Assembly (NCBI GenBank): GCA_903879915.1
Contig: CAIRNJ010000050.1
Coordinates: forward strand, 1-55,866
Direction: 5' to 3'
Origin: an uncultured Elusimicrobia bacterium
Lineage (GTDB): Bacteria > Elusimicrobiota > Elusimicrobia > Elusimicrobiales > UBA9959
Length of the DNA: 55,866 nucleotides
Every line of letters begins with the position of its first letter. The first letter of the stretch is position 1. A model generated the notes under the pieces. That model was not told the origin of the DNA. It was given only the letters and a program-made list of their open reading frames with translations, and did no database searches. The translations under genes were made by a program, and so were the position numbers. Positions 16,609 to 25,083 of the stretch are shown one piece after another.

Positions 16609-16953
16609 TTATGCTTTTTTTTCGTGTTCGCCGCACCAGTCAAGGGCGGTCACCGCGGGGTAGCGGGAAAAAACTTCGGCTTTCGGCGGATAGCGATGAC
16701 AGTACCCCTCGTCATCGCCGGAATCCTTGAAATACCTGCAGGTCGGACAATTATCCGGAGCGGCGTCTTTTTTTTCTTCCTGGAACAAGGACGTCTTAAT
16801 TTCAATATCGGCCTGCTCGTTGGGGATTTCGCGGGCATCGCCGGGCACGGCGCTCTCGGCCCCGCACTTCCTGCATTTGGCGGTTTCCCCCGGGTGGAGG
16901 TATTTAACCAGCATGTCCGCGCCGCATTTAGAACATTGGAACTTAAGCGCCAT
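16609..16953 (-). CDS. Small cysteine-rich protein with zinc-ribbon and second Cys cluster
   Basis: 114 residues. The N-terminus has a zinc ribbon (C7-x2-C10 in FQCSKCGADM and a second pair in AKCRKCGAES). A linker with a charged stretch follows, then a second Cys cluster of the form CPTCRYF...GYCHRYPP...WCGEH, which recurs in small bacterial proteins and may bind a metal or an Fe-S cluster. There is no signal peptide. The function is unknown. It is followed by a strong terminator and preceded by tex 43 nt away on the opposite side. Confidence 0.75.
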   Translation of the reverse strand: MALKFQCSKCGADMLVKYLHPGETAKCRKCGAESAVPGDAREIPNEQADIEIKTSLFQEEKKDAAPDNCPTCRYFKDSGDDEGYCHRYPPKAEVFSRYPAVTALDWCGEHEKKA

Positions 16954-16996
16954 TTTCCCTCCTGTCCAGCATGCGATCCGGTGACATAATATTTCT

Positions 16997-19279
16997 TCAG
17001 CAGCGGCGCTTGTCCATGAAGGCTTTCAGCGCCTCGGCCATGGAGCCGGCGGGCTTCGCCTCTTCACGGCGTTGCGGGCGGCTGTCCTGGCGGCGCGGCT
17101 GGGGGCCGGCGGGTTCCGGCCGGGGGCCGCGGCTTTCGCGCGGGCCCACCACCGGGTTGGACTTCATCGAAAGGGCTATGCGGTTGCGCGGCAGGTCGAT
17201 GTCGGTCACGGTAACGTTCACGCGCTGGCCCACTTTAACGATGGCGGCGGCGTCGCGCACAAAAGTATCCGCCAGCTCGCTGATATGCACCAGGCCGTCC
17301 TGGTGCACGCCGATGTCCACGAAAGCGCCGAAAGCGGCCACATTGGTGACTATGCCCGGCAGTTTTTGGCCCGGCTTCAGGTCGCCTATCTTCTGCGCCG
17401 AACCGAACACGAAAGCCTCGAACTGCTTGCGGGGGTCGCGGCCGGGCTTGGCCAGCTCCGCGATTATGTCCTTCAGCGTGGGCTCGCCCACCCCATCGGC
17501 CACGTATTTAGAAATATCTATCTTCGCGCGCAGGTCGCCGTCGCTCATCAGGTCGCTCACCGAGGTTCCCAGGTCGGCGGCCATCTTTTCCACTAACTCG
17601 TAGCGCTCGGGGTGCACGGCGCTCGCGTCCAGCGGGTTCTTGCCGGCGCCGAGGCGCAGGAAGCCGGCCGACTGCTCGAAGGCCTTGGGCCCGAGGCGCG
17701 GCACTTTCTTAAGCGCGGCGCGCGACGGGAAAGCCCCGTTTGCGTTGCGGTACTCGACGATATTCTTCGCCAGCGTCGGGCCCAGGCCGGACACGTAGGA
17801 CAGCAGCGCGGAGCTCGCGGTGTTCAGTTCCACGCCCACGCTGTTGACGCAGCTCATCACGGTGGCGTCCAGGCTTTTCTTCAGGTCGCCCTGCTCCACG
17901 TCGTGCTGGTACTGGCCCACGCCTATGGACTTGGGATCGATCTTGACCAGCTCCGCCAGCGGGTCCATCAGCCGGCGGCCGATGGAGACGGAGCCGCGCA
18001 CGGTCACGTCCTTGTCGGGGAACTCCTCGCGCGCCGCCGGGGACGCGGAATAGACGGAAGCGCCGCTTTCATTGACCATCACGATGATCACGCCTTCGAG
18101 CTTCAGCGCGCGGGCGAACTCCTCGGTCTCGCGGCCGGCGGTGCCGTTGCCGATGGCGATGACCTCGGTCTTGTATTCGGCCGCCAGCTTTTTCACCTTG
18201 TCCGCCGCGGAAGCGGCGGCGCCGTCGCCGTTGTGCGGGTAGATCACGTCGTCGTGCAGCAGCTTGCCGTTGGAGTCCAGGCAGACCAGCTTGCAGCCGG
18301 TGCGGAAACCGGGGTCCAGCGCCAGTATGTTCTTATGCCCGAGCGGGGAAGCCATAAGGATCTCGCGCAGGTTGCGGGCGAAAACGCCTATGGCCTCGGC
18401 GTCGGCGCGCTTTTTCGTCTCCAGCCGCGCCTCGCCTTCCATCGACAACGCGAGCAGCCGGTTGTAAGAATCGGTCACGGCCTCTTTTACCTGTCGGCCG
18501 CAGGCGCTCCCGTTCTTCACGAACAAAGGCTCCAGCAGCGCTATGGCCTCGTCGGCCTCCACCTCTATGCGCATTATAAGGAACCCCTCGGCCTCGCCGC
18601 GGCGCATGGCCAGCACCCGGTGCGACGGCGCTTTGGCGGCGGGCTCTTTCCAGTCGAAATAGTCCTTGAACTTAGCCCCCGCCTCCTGTTTGCCTTCCAT
18701 CACGCGGGAATGGAACATGCCCTTCGTCGAGAACAGCTGGCGCAGGCGGGCGCGGGCGCCCTCGTCCTCGCTGACGCGCTCGGCTATGATGTCGCGCGCG
18801 CCGGCCAGCGCCTCCGCGGCGGTCTTCACTTCTTTTTCTTCATTTATGAAAGCGGCGGCGAGCGCGGCGGGATCTTCCGGGCCCTGCGCGTAGATCAGAT
18901 CGGCCAGCGGCTCGAGGCCTTTTTCCTTGGCGATGGTGGCGCGGGTGCGGCGCTTGGGGCGGAAGGGCAGGTAGATGTCCTCCAGCTTCGCCAGCGTCTC
19001 GGCGCCCTCCACTTTGGCTTTGAGCTCGTCGGTGAGCAGGCTGCGCTCGGTCAGCGATTTGATTATGGCGGCGCGGCGGGCGTCCAGTTCCTTGAGCTGC
19101 TCCAGCCGCTCCTGTATCCTGCCCAGGGCCACCTCGTCAAGGTTGCCGGTGGCCTCCTTGCGGTAGCGCGAGATAAAAGGGATGGTGGCGTCTTCCTTGA
19201 ACAGGCCTATGGCGGCGCCCACGCCGGTCCTGGGCAGGCCCAGCTCGGCCGCTATCTTATTGATGTACGTCTCTTCCAT
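16997..19279 (-). CDS. tex: Tex-family RNA-binding transcription accessory protein
   Basis: 760 residues, the expected length. An N-terminal helical Tex domain (IPFISRYRKEATGNLDE is characteristic) is followed by a YqgF-like RNase H fold (ILALDPGFRTGCKL, about 310-440), helix-hairpin-helix segments (SYVSGLGPTLAKNIVEYR, about 490-560), and a C-terminal S1 RNA-binding domain (about 635-710: GQKLPGIVTNVAAFGAFVDIGVHQDGLVHISE). A short basic tail follows. Tex proteins bind nucleic acid and affect transcription and stress survival; the precise role is not settled. The preceding gene ends 15 nt upstream of its start region, so it may be co-transcribed. Confidence 0.95.
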   Translation of the reverse strand: MEETYINKIAAELGLPRTGVGAAIGLFKEDATIPFISRYRKEATGNLDEVALGRIQERLEQLKELDARRAAIIKSLTERSLLTDELKAKVEGAETLAKLEDIYLPFRPKRRTRATIAKEKGLEPLADLIYAQGPEDPAALAAAFINEEKEVKTAAEALAGARDIIAERVSEDEGARARLRQLFSTKGMFHSRVMEGKQEAGAKFKDYFDWKEPAAKAPSHRVLAMRRGEAEGFLIMRIEVEADEAIALLEPLFVKNGSACGRQVKEAVTDSYNRLLALSMEGEARLETKKRADAEAIGVFARNLREILMASPLGHKNILALDPGFRTGCKLVCLDSNGKLLHDDVIYPHNGDGAAASAADKVKKLAAEYKTEVIAIGNGTAGRETEEFARALKLEGVIIVMVNESGASVYSASPAAREEFPDKDVTVRGSVSIGRRLMDPLAELVKIDPKSIGVGQYQHDVEQGDLKKSLDATVMSCVNSVGVELNTASSALLSYVSGLGPTLAKNIVEYRNANGAFPSRAALKKVPRLGPKAFEQSAGFLRLGAGKNPLDASAVHPERYELVEKMAADLGTSVSDLMSDGDLRAKIDISKYVADGVGEPTLKDIIAELAKPGRDPRKQFEAFVFGSAQKIGDLKPGQKLPGIVTNVAAFGAFVDIGVHQDGLVHISELADTFVRDAAAIVKVGQRVNVTVTDIDLPRNRIALSMKSNPVVGPRESRGPRPEPAGPQPRRQDSRPQRREEAKPAGSMAEALKAFMDKRRC

Positions 19280-19294
19280 GTGATCCTCCTGAAC

Positions 19295-20749
19295 TTATTC
19301 GCGAGCCCGGCCGCCGCGCGGCCCGGTAACGCTGTAAAACGTGAACGCCGGCTGATAATAGGGCCGCCCGGCGCGCGCGTAAACCTCTATTTCCAGCGGC
19401 CTGAAAATTATGCCCCACAGGAAGAACTGCGCCGCGCGGTTGGCGGCGGAGGCCTCGCGCGCCAGGGCCAGCGCCGCCCCTATCTCGCCCGCGCGCCCGC
19501 CGGCGCCCGCCAGCGCGGCTTCCACATCTCCCTCGCCGGTCTTTTCCATGGCGTCGTCGAGCCCGGCCGCGGCGGCCGCAGAAGCGGCCCTGGCTTTCAC
19601 ATAAGGCGCGTCCGGCGTAAAATGCGCCAGCCACCGCCAGAGCAGATAATCGTAAACGCAGGAGAACCCCAGTCCTTCGGACCTTTTCTTAAGCCCCAGC
19701 AGCCCGCTGTAAACGGAGTATTTTATATAGAACGCGGAAAAGTCAGCCTCGGAACTCCGCGCCAGCGCGCTTATCTCCCTGAACGGCAGGTCCCCCTTCT
19801 CAAGGCGGGCGGCGGCGGCCTCGCAGCCGGCGGCGGCTTCGCCTGCGGCCGCCATCAGGGCGCGGCAGCCGGGCCGCGCCCGGTCGCGGGCCAGCTCAAG
19901 GTAAATTGAGCGCAGGTCGGCCACCCGCCGGCGCATGGCAAGCGCGGCCAGCGAGCAGCGCAGGCCGGCCCTGCGTTTTTCGAGCGCCTCCGACTCTGCC
20001 CCGGTTATCACGCTGCGCCCCTTCAGGGCGGAAGCGGACACCACGAAATCCCCGTAGCGGGCCAGGGCGCCGGAATAAGCCCTCTCGGCGCCCTCCGGCC
20101 CCTTGCCGCCCGGGCCGCGCATGGAGTCGAGCAGCCCCCCGGCGCCGGCAAGCTCGCGCGCCAGACCGGCCTGGTTCAATTTATAATCGGCGTAGCTTCC
20201 GGAAAAAAAATCGGTGCCGCCGCTTTGCCGCCCTCCGCCCAGCACGGCCGTGCTCCCGTCGCCGTCGGGCGACCCCTCGTAGACGCGCTTGGCCGCCAGC
20301 TCCAGCATTTCCGGCGAGACGCGGCCGTCCTTCGCCGCGGCGCCGAGCGCTTTCACTTTCTCCAGGAAGCCGGCGTTAATTTCCCAGGTAGAGATATTGT
20401 ACTGTACCGGAGTGCGGTCCACCTTCACGCCGTTGCGGAGGTTCAGCGCCAGCCGCGCCGCCTTATCCGGATTTCTCCTTATCCAGTCCAGCAGCGCCAG
20501 CCGCGCGGCGGAATACGTGCTGTCGCCTTCCAGCACTATCAGGTCGCCGGTCATGCCGGCCTCTATTATTTTATCGGCCAGCTCGCCGCGGAACATCAGG
20601 CTGGTGGCCAGGCGGTCGCGCATGGATTCAAAGTCGCCCTGATGCACGTCCTGCGGGTTTATCTCCGGCCGCGGGCCCAGGTCCGCGCTGGCGCCGGCCG
20701 CGCCCAGAGAGAGGAGCAGGAATATTATTTTCAGCCTTTTTACGTTCAT
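19295..20749 (-). CDS. Unrecognised exported alpha-helical protein
   Basis: 484 residues. A clear signal peptide (MNVKRLKIIFLLLSLGAAGASA) is followed by a mostly alpha-helical, Ala- and Arg-rich protein with no membrane segment. Four cysteines are scattered in the second half. A segment near residue 70 (GDLIVLEGDSTYSAARLALLDWI) and one near the end (FRPLEIEVYARAGRPYYQPAFTF) are the most patterned parts. I recognise no family. It sits between tex and the cardiolipin-synthase-like gene on the same strand, suggesting an envelope role, but this is weak evidence. Confidence 0.7.
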   Translation of the reverse strand: MNVKRLKIIFLLLSLGAAGASADLGPRPEINPQDVHQGDFESMRDRLATSLMFRGELADKIIEAGMTGDLIVLEGDSTYSAARLALLDWIRRNPDKAARLALNLRNGVKVDRTPVQYNISTWEINAGFLEKVKALGAAAKDGRVSPEMLELAAKRVYEGSPDGDGSTAVLGGGRQSGGTDFFSGSYADYKLNQAGLARELAGAGGLLDSMRGPGGKGPEGAERAYSGALARYGDFVVSASALKGRSVITGAESEALEKRRAGLRCSLAALAMRRRVADLRSIYLELARDRARPGCRALMAAAGEAAAGCEAAAARLEKGDLPFREISALARSSEADFSAFYIKYSVYSGLLGLKKRSEGLGFSCVYDYLLWRWLAHFTPDAPYVKARAASAAAAAGLDDAMEKTGEGDVEAALAGAGGRAGEIGAALALAREASAANRAAQFFLWGIIFRPLEIEVYARAGRPYYQPAFTFYSVTGPRGGRARE

Positions 20750-20780
20750 TTATATGCCCGCATGGAACAGCCCGCCTGTC

Positions 20781-21938
20781 TTACAGCCAGGAACGGAAAA
20801 GATACAGCAGCTTGGACGCCGCTTTCGACACGAGCGGGCGGCCTTTTACCTCCGCCAGCGTTATCTGCGCGGAATTTTTCATGTCATCTTTGAAAGCGCG
20901 CGCCACGGCGCCGCAGAATTCCCGGTCGTGCACGTTCAGGTTCATTTCCAGGTTATAGTGCAGGCTGCGGTGGTCCAGGTTATGGCTGCCCACGGAGGAC
21001 CAGACCCCGTCTATGACCGCCGCCTTGGTGTGCAGCATCGGGCCGCGCCATTCATAGAGCCTGATGCCGTTCTTTATCATGTGCCCGTAGCGCGACCAGG
21101 ACGCCCAGCGCACGTACGGGTGGTCCGTCTCGCCCGGGCCTATTATGCGCACGTCCACGCCGCGGCGCGCCGCCGCTATCAGCTTGCGGTAGACGCTGCG
21201 GTCGGGCAGGAAATAAGCGTTCGTGATATAGATCCGCTCCCGGGCCCGCTCTATGGCGTGGGCGTAGGAGCAGCGGATGGAATGCGACTTGCGGATGCCG
21301 GAGGCCGACAGCACGGAAACATATTTATCTCCGGCGCAGGCCGGCCCGGCGGCGGGCGGCGGCGGCGGCTCCCGGCGCGGGCCCGCGTGGGCCGACTCCG
21401 CCCAGGTTTCCCAGAAATGTTTTTCCACGGCCGCCACCGCCGGCCCTTTCACCACGGCCATCATATCTTTCCAGCCGCGCCCGCCGAGGCTTTCCGGCGC
21501 GTCGTTGGCGGTTATATTGAAGCCGCCCACGAAAGCTGTTTCCCCGTCCACGCAGACCAGCTTGCGGTGGTCGCGCTTCACCCAGTTGCGGTAAGGCTTC
21601 CACAGGATGACCGGCCGGAATTCGGCCACCCGCACCCCGGCGGCGGCCAGCCCGTCGAAAAAGTCGCGGCCGGTCAGCACCGACCCCACGCCGTCGTAAA
21701 GCAGGTAGACCGCCACGCCCTGCGCGGCTTTCTCGCGCAGCAGCGCGGCGAACAAACGTCCCACCGAGTCGTCGGCGAAAGCGTAGAATTCGAGCAGCGC
21801 GAACCTGCGCGCGCTCCGCAGGGCGGCCAGCAGTTCGCCGAACGAGTCCTCGCCGCTCGTCAGAAGGGCCGCGGAATTTCCGCCCAGCGCGCCCTCAGGA
21901 TCGGCGCAGTAGTCGCGCCAGTCGGCGTTCAGCGGCAT
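20781..21938 (-). CDS. Phospholipase D-superfamily enzyme, cardiolipin-synthase-like
   Basis: 385 residues with two HKD motifs: H124-x-K126-x4-D131 (DHRKLVCVDG) and H303-x-K305-x4-D310 (LHTKAAVIDG), each followed by the usual GG/GS-x-N segment (VGGFN and VGSHN). This pairing defines bacterial cardiolipin synthases of the ClsB type, which lack the N-terminal membrane helices of ClsA; none are seen here. The predicted reaction is phosphatidyl transfer between phosphatidylglycerol or ethanolamine molecules. Its start overlaps the end of the upstream Wzy-like gene by 10 nt, so the two are coupled. Confidence 0.88.
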   Translation of the reverse strand: MPLNADWRDYCADPEGALGGNSAALLTSGEDSFGELLAALRSARRFALLEFYAFADDSVGRLFAALLREKAAQGVAVYLLYDGVGSVLTGRDFFDGLAAAGVRVAEFRPVILWKPYRNWVKRDHRKLVCVDGETAFVGGFNITANDAPESLGGRGWKDMMAVVKGPAVAAVEKHFWETWAESAHAGPRREPPPPPAAGPACAGDKYVSVLSASGIRKSHSIRCSYAHAIERARERIYITNAYFLPDRSVYRKLIAAARRGVDVRIIGPGETDHPYVRWASWSRYGHMIKNGIRLYEWRGPMLHTKAAVIDGVWSSVGSHNLDHRSLHYNLEMNLNVHDREFCGAVARAFKDDMKNSAQITLAEVKGRPLVSKAASKLLYLFRSWL

Positions 21939-23521
21939 AGGTCCTTTTTCAGTTTCACGAATTCCATCCGGTCAAAACCTGTCAGCTCCCGCTGGTATTC
22001 GTTGCCCGCGCGGGCGGCCAAGGGCCGGGCCAGCGGCCCGAGTTCGGCGCAGCCCTCCGCCCGGCGGCCGCGGGCCGCGTGAACTTTCGCCAGGTCCAGC
22101 CGCGCCCCGGCATAAAGCGGCTCCAGCGCCAGCGCGGCCTTAAGGCCGCTCTCCGCGCGCTCAAGGTCGCCGGCGGCCGCCGCGGCGGCAGCGGCCGCGC
22201 GCGCGGCGAACGGGTCCTTGGGGCCGTCCAGCGCGGCCCGCCGCAGCAGCGCCAGGTTAAGCACGGGCTCGCGCGCGGCCGCGGCCTGGGCGCTGACCGC
22301 GTACCGCCCGGCCGCGCCTCCGGAGAAAGCGCCGGGGAACAAAGCGGACAAAATGCCGGCAAGACAAAGGGCCGCCAGCGCCGCCCTGGCCGGCCGGCCG
22401 TCACCGCCGGCGGCCGGGCCGCGGGGAACTAAAAAGCCCAGCGTTCCCCAGAAAAGCAGGGCTACCGCCCCCGAATAGAACACTACGTCCACGGTGCCCT
22501 GTATAAAAAGCGCCAGCGCGCAGGCGGCCAGCGGCAGACTGCGTCTCACCCCGGCGCGCAGACCGCCCAGCGCCGCGGCCGCGAAAAACACCGCGGCCGG
22601 GAACCCGGCCTCCGCCGCCAGGTTAAAGAGCTCGCCGTGCCCGTGCAGGGTGGAATGGCCGTAAAATGAAATGCCGTCAAAATACCGGAATTTGAACAGC
22701 TCGAAAGCTTGCCCGAACAGGCCCGGGCCGGCCCCGAAGAACGGGCTGTCCGCGGCTATTTTCAGCGCCGCGCCCCAAAGGCGGGGCCGCTCGAAAGCGT
22801 GCGCGTAGTGCAGTTTCAGCAGCTCTTCCCAGAAACAGCCGGGCAGCAGAACGAACGCGGCCAGGACCGCGGCGCACAGCAGCGCCAAAGTTCTTTTCCG
22901 GCCGGCCAGCGCCAGCGCGGCCGCCGAGGCAAGCCCCGCGGCCAGCATGCCGCCCCTGGACCCCGAAGCCGCCAGACCGCCGGCCAGCAGCACCGCCAGC
23001 CCGGCGGACGGCAGCTTCGCTCTGCCTTTTTCGCCTGCGGCCGCCAGCAGCGCGGCCGGGAAGGCGGCCGCCGCGAACGCCGCGGTATAATTCGGATTCA
23101 GCCCGATGAGCCCGACAACGGCGCGGCCGGAAATCTTCTGGCCTATCAGCGCCGCCGCGGAGACAGCGCCCAGCGCCGCCAGGGCGCCCAGCCAGTTCTT
23201 CTCCCCCTCCCCGGCCGCCGCGGCGCAGAAGAAAGCCAGCCCCGGCAGCAGGTACCTGGGCAGGGCGGCCAGCGATGCCGAAGGCGCGGGAGAGAACAGC
23301 GCGGCTATGGCCACCCAGGCGAAGAACAGCGCTGCCGCCGGGAGCGCGGCCGCGTTTAACGGCTCCCGGCCGGCCGCCGCCCACGGCAGGAAAAGGACAG
23401 AGAAGGCCAGCCACTCGGCGGGAGTGCGCAGCCCGCCGCAGAAAAAAGCCAGCGCCAGGGAAAAAGCCGGCAGGTTCGGCTTTACCCGGAAGCCGGAAAG
23501 GCCCGCGGCGGCGGTATTCAT
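21929..23521 (-). CDS. O-antigen ligase/polymerase-like membrane protein with TPR-like tail
   Basis: 530 residues from ATG 23521, chosen because it forms an ATGA overlap with the preceding gene; the upstream open frame is Arg/Gly-rich and not conserved-looking. About ten to twelve hydrophobic segments fill residues 15-430, with a large loop (AHAFERPRLWGAALKIAADSP, FGQAFELF, YGHSTLHGHGE) of the Wzy/WaaL O-antigen ligase type. The C-terminal 110 residues are soluble and helical, with TPR-like repeats (AAGDLERAESGLKAALALEP). Such proteins join or polymerise lipid-linked glycans, or glycosylate pilins, in the periplasm. The closeness of pil genes makes the pilin option possible. Confidence 0.8.
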   Translation of the reverse strand: MNTAAAGLSGFRVKPNLPAFSLALAFFCGGLRTPAEWLAFSVLFLPWAAAGREPLNAAALPAAALFFAWVAIAALFSPAPSASLAALPRYLLPGLAFFCAAAAGEGEKNWLGALAALGAVSAAALIGQKISGRAVVGLIGLNPNYTAAFAAAAFPAALLAAAGEKGRAKLPSAGLAVLLAGGLAASGSRGGMLAAGLASAAALALAGRKRTLALLCAAVLAAFVLLPGCFWEELLKLHYAHAFERPRLWGAALKIAADSPFFGAGPGLFGQAFELFKFRYFDGISFYGHSTLHGHGELFNLAAEAGFPAAVFFAAAALGGLRAGVRRSLPLAACALALFIQGTVDVVFYSGAVALLFWGTLGFLVPRGPAAGGDGRPARAALAALCLAGILSALFPGAFSGGAAGRYAVSAQAAAAREPVLNLALLRRAALDGPKDPFAARAAAAAAAAAGDLERAESGLKAALALEPLYAGARLDLAKVHAARGRRAEGCAELGPLARPLAARAGNEYQRELTGFDRMEFVKLKKDLCR

Positions 23522-24978
23522 TTGTATACCTCCGCCTTGCGCGCCGCCAGGCCGGCGGCCTCGCGCTCGCGGCCGGCAACGCCGTAAAGGCGCTCCAGCG
23601 AGCGCCACGCCTGTGAGCTGTAGGGGTTTTCGAGCAGGGCCATCTCGTAATATACCGCGGAAGAGAAGCCTTTATCCCCGGCGGCGGGCCCCGAGAAAGT
23701 AAGACGGCCCAGGAACTCCAGCGCCGGCGCCCGGAAAAGGCCCCGGACCAGGTAAGGGCCCAGCTGCGCCTCGGCCGCCGCGCGGCTCCCGCCCAGCGCG
23801 GCGGCCAGCGCCCGCCCGCGCGCCCGCTCGAAAGCGAGGCTTTTGAAATTCAGCGTCAGCAGGGCCGCCTCGAGCAGCAGGGCCAGACCGAACGCCGCCT
23901 TGAAGGTAAAAAGGCCGCCCGGCGCCGGCCGTTCCTTGACCGGCGCGGCCTCTTGCGCGGGCTCCGCCGCCAGGTAGCAGAACAGCCAGAAATTCGCCGG
24001 CACCGACAGTCCGAAATCCACGAACGAATGCAGCAGCGCCCCTATAACGGAATACTTTATCAGCCCCGCGCGCGAGCGCGCCGCGCCGAACAGGAAGCAG
24101 AACCAGACAGCGGCGGCGGGCAGGCCGTTCTCGGCCAGGAATTCAAGATAATAGTTATGCGCGTAAACGGCGTGTTCACGGAAAGCGCCCGGCTGCTGGA
24201 AGCCGGCCTGCGCCCAGGTAAAAGCCGCGTGGCCGAAACCGGTCAGCGGCCGCGCCAGGAACATATCCCAGGCGCTGCGCCACCAGGCCAGGCGGCCGGC
24301 CAGGGAATCCGCCTGCAGGAAATAAATTACCGTGACCGCGCCGGCGAGCAGGGCGGCGAACAGCCACTTGTTGCCTGACCCCTCGCGGCTGCTGAACCTG
24401 GCGGCCGCGTAAACGGCCGCGGCGCCGAAGGCGGCCAGCGCCGCTCCCAGCGACTGGCTCAGGATAAGGAAGGAAGCCATGGCGGCCGCGAGCAGCCAGG
24501 ACCGCCGCGCCAGGGCCAGCGGGGCCACCATTACGCCGTACAGGGCCAGCGCGTTAAGGTTCGTGAGCGGCGGGCGCTCTGCCAGGTCTTTAAGGAAGAA
24601 GATCTGAACGAGGACCAGCGCGAACACCAGCCAGGCGCCGGCTTCCACCGCGCGGTCGGTTTTCGCGCGTTCCTGGCCGCTCAGGAAAGAGGAAAAAACG
24701 AAAATAAGCAGCCCGGCGGCGTAATTCCCCCACTCGTTGAAAATATAGCCCTTGAACGGGCTGACTACCAGCGCCAGCAGCGAGAGCGCGGCCGCGGCCC
24801 AGAGTCCCCGGAACTTTTTGGCGAGAACGCCCCGCCGCTTTTCGTCAGGAGCCAGCCAGTACCAGGCCAGGAAAGCCAGCAGCACGGCCTGCTGGCAGGC
24901 CAGCTGCAGCGGCAGATCGAAAACGGCCTGTAGCGCGGGGGCGAGCAGCAGGAGACAGGCGAATACGTAGATGAACAT
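23518..24978 (-). CDS. O-antigen ligase/polymerase-like membrane protein (second copy type)
   Basis: 486 residues with about ten membrane segments (residues 5-320), a periplasmic loop with the Wzy/WaaL pattern (RPLTGFGHAAFTWAQAGF, EHAVYAHNYYLEFLAENGLPAA), two further segments, and a soluble TPR-like C-terminus (about 385-486). It has the same architecture as the next gene but low sequence similarity, so the pair is an old duplication or two different activities. The start at ATG 24978 follows a 105-nt gap after pilQ with no strong terminator. Confidence 0.8.
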   Translation of the reverse strand: MFIYVFACLLLLAPALQAVFDLPLQLACQQAVLLAFLAWYWLAPDEKRRGVLAKKFRGLWAAAALSLLALVVSPFKGYIFNEWGNYAAGLLIFVFSSFLSGQERAKTDRAVEAGAWLVFALVLVQIFFLKDLAERPPLTNLNALALYGVMVAPLALARRSWLLAAAMASFLILSQSLGAALAAFGAAAVYAAARFSSREGSGNKWLFAALLAGAVTVIYFLQADSLAGRLAWWRSAWDMFLARPLTGFGHAAFTWAQAGFQQPGAFREHAVYAHNYYLEFLAENGLPAAAVWFCFLFGAARSRAGLIKYSVIGALLHSFVDFGLSVPANFWLFCYLAAEPAQEAAPVKERPAPGGLFTFKAAFGLALLLEAALLTLNFKSLAFERARGRALAAALGGSRAAAEAQLGPYLVRGLFRAPALEFLGRLTFSGPAAGDKGFSSAVYYEMALLENPYSSQAWRSLERLYGVAGREREAAGLAARKAEVYK

Positions 24979-25083
24979 CTAATTGGGGATACGCGGGGCC
25001 GAAGACCGGAGAACGGAGCAGGGGGACATGGTTATGCGCGGGGTTTTTCCGCCTGCGTCCTCCGGCGTTACGACAGGCGGCAC

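Noticed and set aside
25050-25083. Inverted repeat after pilQ (CCGCCTG with CAGGCGG)
   Set aside because: The stem has a long loop and no T tract in either direction, so it is not a convincing terminator.
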